The notes beneath the pieces were generated by a model. That model worked only from the letters and a program-made list of their open reading frames with translations. It was not told the DNA's origin and did not search any database. DNA of 6,904 nt, taken from NCBI GenBank assembly GCA_902773215.1, contig CACYDQ010000136.1, positions 1-6,904 of the forward strand. Direction: 5' to 3'. Made by a program: the position numbers and the translations under genes. This stretch comes from an uncultured Spirochaetaceae bacterium (GTDB lineage: Bacteria > Spirochaetota > Spirochaetia > Treponematales > Treponemataceae). Positions 4,064 to 6,904 of this stretch are shown here, piece by piece (within the stretch, counting starts at the first letter, position 1; each line of letters opens with the position of its first letter).

Positions 4064-5660
4064 CCTTTACCGCGGCCTTGAACTTCTCGCCCCGGTCAAA
4101 CTCGTTGCTGAACATGCCGAAGGAGGTGCAGCCCGGCGAGAAGACGACGGGAAGCGACGTGTGCTGGCCGACGGGCCCGAAGACCTTCTTTGCGTCCGGG
4201 GCAGAAAGCCGCTCCCTCAGATCCGTCAGAAGCTCCTTTATGGAAGGATACGGCCCCATGTAGCTGACCCGCCCCAAGTCCAGGAGAGGAATCAGCTTGT
4301 CCGTGCCGGTGCCCTCCAGAAGGTACAGCTGCCGCGGCTGATGCTTGCTGCCGTCCTCCCCGCTCAGCGTGCGGGCCAGCGGACGGAAGTCCAGGTTCTT
4401 GTCCGTGCCTCCCGCGATGAGGACGATTCCCTGCTTAAAAGACTGGCTCGCGACGGCGGCAGACTCTGGCACGGTGGAGCAGCTGTCGTTGTAGAAGGTC
4501 AGCATCCTGCCGTCCTTGTCGTTCTTCCACTTGTGGCATGCCTCAAGCCTGTGGGGCAGGCCCGGCCATGTCGCCAGCACGTTGCATATCTGCTCGGGGT
4601 TTATCCGCATCAGGTGCAGGGCAAGGGCGGCCTTGAGCGCGTTTATCCTGCCGACAGGGCCGGGAACGTCCAGCTCCTTCAGGAGCCGCTCGTGAATCAC
4701 GCCCTTAATGACGGACTGCTTGCTGCGAAGGGCCTCGGGCAGGTTGGCCCAGCCCGTAATCGTGCCGTCCCGCTCCTTCTTGAGGAATGCTCCCCAGACA
4801 TCGCGGGGCAGGACGGACTGGCTGTAGCGCAAGACGGTTCCCCCGGTCTCGCGGGCAAAGTCGTCCCCCCAGCATTTGCAGCCTTCCTTGGGGAAAGCGC
4901 ACTCGCTCAGGTAGCCGTCCTCGTCCGCATCCAGAATCGTAAAGTCGCCGCTCCCCTGATCGGCATAAATCAGCCGCTTGTCATCGACGTAACTGTCCAT
5001 GTCGCCGTACCAGTTCTGGTGGTCGGGGAGGATTTTAGTGATGATGGCGACCTTGGGCTTGAGGAGCTTCCGGCCCCGCAAATCACGCAGCTGCCAGCTG
5101 GAAAGCTCCAGCACGACCGGCGTCGTCCCGTTGGTCTCTTCCAGGAAGGACAGGGGGCTTACGGTGATGTTGCCGCCAAGGAAGGCGGAGTAACCCGACT
5201 TCTGCAAGCCGTAATGTATCGCCGAGGCGGTGCTGCTCTTGCCCTTGCTGCCGGTGACAGCTATGATGGTGGACTTGCAGAAGCGGAGGAAGACGCTGAG
5301 ATCCGTCTCCACCGCCTTGGCGGCCTCAAGGTACTGGTTGCCCTCGAACTTCACCCCGGGGGTCTTTATGACGCAGTCCGCGCCCGTGAAGTCCTCCATG
5401 CGGTGTTGTCCCAGCACGTAGGTCAGGCGGCTCCTGTCCAGGGAGGGGTCATTCGTTATGGAGAGGATGGTCGACTCCAGCTCCTGCCGGCTCTTCATGT
5501 CGGTCACGGTGACGTAAGCCCCGTGGCGCAGGAAGAATTTGACGCTCGCCTCGCCGCCACCGTTCAGGCCGAGCCCCATAATCGTGACGCGCTTGTCCTT
5601 TATGTCCTCAAGGCTCTTGAAGTAGCAGCCTTCCGGGTAGACATGAACGGTGTTCCCCAT
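4050..5660 (-). CDS. murD: UDP-N-acetylmuramoylalanine--D-glutamate ligase MurD, 536 residues
   Basis: MurD adds D-Glu to UDP-MurNAc-L-Ala with ATP in cytoplasmic peptidoglycan synthesis. Visible in order: the nucleotide-sugar loop GLGLNGGGEA (29-38), the ATP P-loop VTGSKGKSST (135-144), GGN (162-164), ELSSWQL (185-191), Asp213-His214, Lys228 as the likely carbamylated lysine, GLPHRLE (367-373), NDSCSTVPES (391-400) and FSPGCTSFGMF...RG..F (507-527). Several motifs are non-standard: the P-loop has GSKGKS rather than GTNGKT, NDSK has become NDSC, and the usual GxHN appears as GRIN (337-340). It is about 100 residues longer than E. coli MurD (438) through an N-terminal extension and two insertions, near 237-332 and 432-450. 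AAGGAG (5672-5677) precedes the ATG at a long 11-base spacing; no better start exists. It probably shares a transcript with the radical SAM gene. Confidence 0.93.
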   Translation of the reverse strand: MGNTVHVYPEGCYFKSLEDIKDKRVTIMGLGLNGGGEASVKFFLRHGAYVTVTDMKSRQELESTILSITNDPSLDRSRLTYVLGQHRMEDFTGADCVIKTPGVKFEGNQYLEAAKAVETDLSVFLRFCKSTIIAVTGSKGKSSTASAIHYGLQKSGYSAFLGGNITVSPLSFLEETNGTTPVVLELSSWQLRDLRGRKLLKPKVAIITKILPDHQNWYGDMDSYVDDKRLIYADQGSGDFTILDADEDGYLSECAFPKEGCKCWGDDFARETGGTVLRYSQSVLPRDVWGAFLKKERDGTITGWANLPEALRSKQSVIKGVIHERLLKELDVPGPVGRINALKAALALHLMRINPEQICNVLATWPGLPHRLEACHKWKNDKDGRMLTFYNDSCSTVPESAAVASQSFKQGIVLIAGGTDKNLDFRPLARTLSGEDGSKHQPRQLYLLEGTGTDKLIPLLDLGRVSYMGPYPSIKELLTDLRERLSAPDAKKVFGPVGQHTSLPVVFSPGCTSFGMFSNEFDRGEKFKAAVKDVFI

Positions 5661-5695
5661 AGCGATTCTCTCTCCTTACAGTTAATTCAGCGCAT

Positions 5696-5738
5696 CCGCA
5701 AAGCCCCCGGCGGCAACAAGCGCCGGGGAACCCTGCGG
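5696..5738. terminator. Strong GC hairpin between tex and murD, T-tract on the plus strand
   Basis: An 8-bp perfect stem, CCCCGGCG (5705-5712) with CGCCGGGG (5721-5728) and an 8-base loop, is extended by an outer 5-bp stem CCGCA (5696-5700) with TGCGG (5734-5738). In the minus-strand RNA, wobble pairs nearly join the two into a stem of about 17 bp. In the direction of tex and murD no T-run follows. On the plus strand it is followed by CATTTTCTTCT, so as an intrinsic terminator it would work better on antisense RNA coming out of murD. In the sense direction it may pause polymerase or stabilise the tex 3' end. The rest of the 98-base gap shows only the murD ribosome-binding site. Confidence 0.5.
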
Positions 5739-5758
5739 CATTTTCTTCTATAATCTAT

Positions 5759-6904
5759 TTATTTCTTCAGCAGCGCGGCGAAGGGATTGTAGTACATTCC
5801 GTCGTCGGAACCGCCGTACTGCCTGTCGCCCCTCGGAGGCCTGCCCCCGCTCCGGCCCCTGCCGGAATCAGAAGCTCCGTCCTTGCCCGCCTTGCCAGCC
5901 GCCAAGGCAGCGGCTGCCGCGGACCCCTTCTTGACGACGATGACCCGCTTCTTGCCGGAGGACGAGGGCTTGGCCGCCCCCTGGGGCTGACCCGCACGGT
6001 CTGCGGCATCGCTCTTGAGCGAGAGGCCTATCCTCATGCGGTCGGGGTCAAGCGTCAGGATGGTGAACTCCTTCACGTCGCCGACCTTCACCACGTCCAT
6101 CGGATCCTTGACGAAGGAATCGGACAGCTCGCTGATGTGGACGAAGCCGGTCTCATGCAGGCCGATGTCGACGAACGCACCGAAGTCCACGACGTTCTTT
6201 ATCTTGCCCGTCACCTTCATGCCGACCTTGAGGTCCTCAAACTTGACGACCCCCTTCTGCATGATCGGGGCAGGATATCCGTCGCGCGGGTCACGGTTGG
6301 GCTTTGCCAGCTCGTCGATGATGTCGTTTATCGTCATCTCGCCGACAGAATATTTCTCCTCCAGCTGCTTGCGGAGCTCGGCGGTAATCTTCTCCTTCTT
6401 CTGCACGAGGGGGAGCAGCTCGCCCGCGACGGCATAGTTCTCCGGGTGCACCCAGGTGTTGTCGAGCGGGTTGGAGCTTTCCGGTATTTTCAGGAAGCCC
6501 GCGCACTGCTCGAACGCCTTGGGCCCCAGGCCGGAGACCTTCTTGAGGTCGTCGCGGCTCGTTATCTTGCCGTTCTCGTCGCGGTACTTGACTATCTTCT
6601 TGGCGAGCGAGGAGTTGATGCCGGACACGTACTTGAGCAAGGAGGCGGAGGCGGTGTTCAGGTTCACGCCGACCTGGTTGACGACCGAGCCGACCACCTC
6701 GTCCAGCGTGTCGGACAGCTTCTTCTGGTTCACGTCGTGCTGGTACAATCCCACGCCGATTGCCTTGGGGTCGATCTTGACCAGCTCGGCGAGGGGATCC
6801 TGCAGACGGCGGCCCATGCTGATTGCGCCACGGATCGTCAGGTCAAGCTCGGGGAACTCCTCGCGGGCAATGTCGCTCGCGGAGTAGACGGACGCGCCGG
6901 ACTC
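5759..6904 (-). CDS. tex: Transcription accessory protein Tex, C-terminal 381 residues (5' end outside the window)
   Basis: The reading frame is open to the right edge, so the internal ATG at 6815-6817 is not the start; the 29 codons before it (ESGASVYSAS...RGAIS) are clearly Tex sequence. Tex (YhgF) is a conserved cytoplasmic nucleic-acid-binding protein linked to transcription and RNA handling. Visible in order, numbered from the first visible residue: the end of the YqgF-like/core region (RRLQDPLAELVKIDPK, 32-47, and YQHDVNQ), a tandem helix-hairpin-helix segment (about 80-140; LNTAS, VSGLGPKAFEQCAGF), a linker with DPRDGYPAP, and an S1 RNA-binding domain (about 226-296; VTGKIKNVVDFGAFVDIG, GFVHISELS). 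The last 85 residues are a low-complexity Lys/Ala/Gly/Arg-rich tail ending NPFAALLKK. Two-stop-free downstream, murD follows after 98 bases in the same direction. Confidence 0.95.
   Translation of the reverse strand, partial: ESGASVYSASDIAREEFPELDLTIRGAISMGRRLQDPLAELVKIDPKAIGVGLYQHDVNQKKLSDTLDEVVGSVVNQVGVNLNTASASLLKYVSGINSSLAKKIVKYRDENGKITSRDDLKKVSGLGPKAFEQCAGFLKIPESSNPLDNTWVHPENYAVAGELLPLVQKKEKITAELRKQLEEKYSVGEMTINDIIDELAKPNRDPRDGYPAPIMQKGVVKFEDLKVGMKVTGKIKNVVDFGAFVDIGLHETGFVHISELSDSFVKDPMDVVKVGDVKEFTILTLDPDRMRIGLSLKSDAADRAGQPQGAAKPSSSGKKRVIVVKKGSAAAAALAAGKAGKDGASDSGRGRSGGRPPRGDRQYGGSDDGMYYNPFAALLKK

Noticed and set aside
4161..5753. A 530-codon open frame on the plus strand, antisense to almost all of murD
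   Set aside because: The minus-strand frame carries all MurD motifs. The antisense translation is Val/Ala/Gly/Leu-rich with no recognisable motif, as expected from a stop-poor mirror frame in G+C-rich DNA.
5749..5754. Perfect TATAAT on the plus strand near the end of tex
   Set aside because: No -35 box lies at a suitable distance (the position holds a G-rich stem arm), and there is no plus-strand gene downstream.
6815..6817. ATG that could be read as the start of a 352-residue protein
   Set aside because: The frame stays open for 29 more codons to the window edge and those codons are conserved Tex sequence, so the true start is outside.

Overview
The window is G+C-rich and densely coded. 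Every gene I can support lies on the minus strand, so the biological reading order runs from high to low coordinates. The mix of genes (a CheX-type chemotaxis phosphatase, two lipoproteins with the loose lipobox typical of spirochaetes, and a MurD with an unusual P-loop) suggests a spirochaete, most likely a Treponema-like bacterium. This is inference from family features; no database was searched.

Reading from the right: 5759-6904 is the C-terminal part of the RNA-binding transcription accessory protein Tex, whose start lies outside the window. A 98-base gap with a strong GC hairpin separates it from murD (4050-5660), the D-glutamate-adding ligase of peptidoglycan synthesis. murD overlaps by 14 bases a radical SAM gene of the PflX type (3014-4063), so the two are probably co-transcribed. 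A rho-independent-looking terminator overlaps the end of the radical SAM gene. Its T-tract abuts the -35 box of a near-consensus promoter that drives a two-gene type II toxin-antitoxin module: a Phd/YefM-like antitoxin (2518-2910) and a PIN-domain VapC-like toxin (2136-2516).

The left third (1-2032) holds envelope and motility genes: a small exported protein of unknown family (1628-2032), a stand-alone CheX (1087-1554), a lipoprotein of unknown family (263-1042), and the beginning of a second lipoprotein (1-161). These look like separate transcription units, because promoter-like sequences sit in the gaps. In three cases the -10-like hexamer lies only 6-8 bases before the start codon, which raises the possibility of leaderless or nearly leaderless mRNAs.

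The conserved genes are ordinary housekeeping or accessory functions, and I see no clear new multi-gene system. The points most worth a second look are the terminator/promoter packing and operator-like palindrome at the toxin-antitoxin locus, the candidate leaderless starts, the murD-radical SAM coupling, the altered MurD active-site motifs, and the wrong-way hairpin between tex and murD. No gap exceeds about 103 bases. I found no tRNA, rRNA, CRISPR array or insertion sequence.
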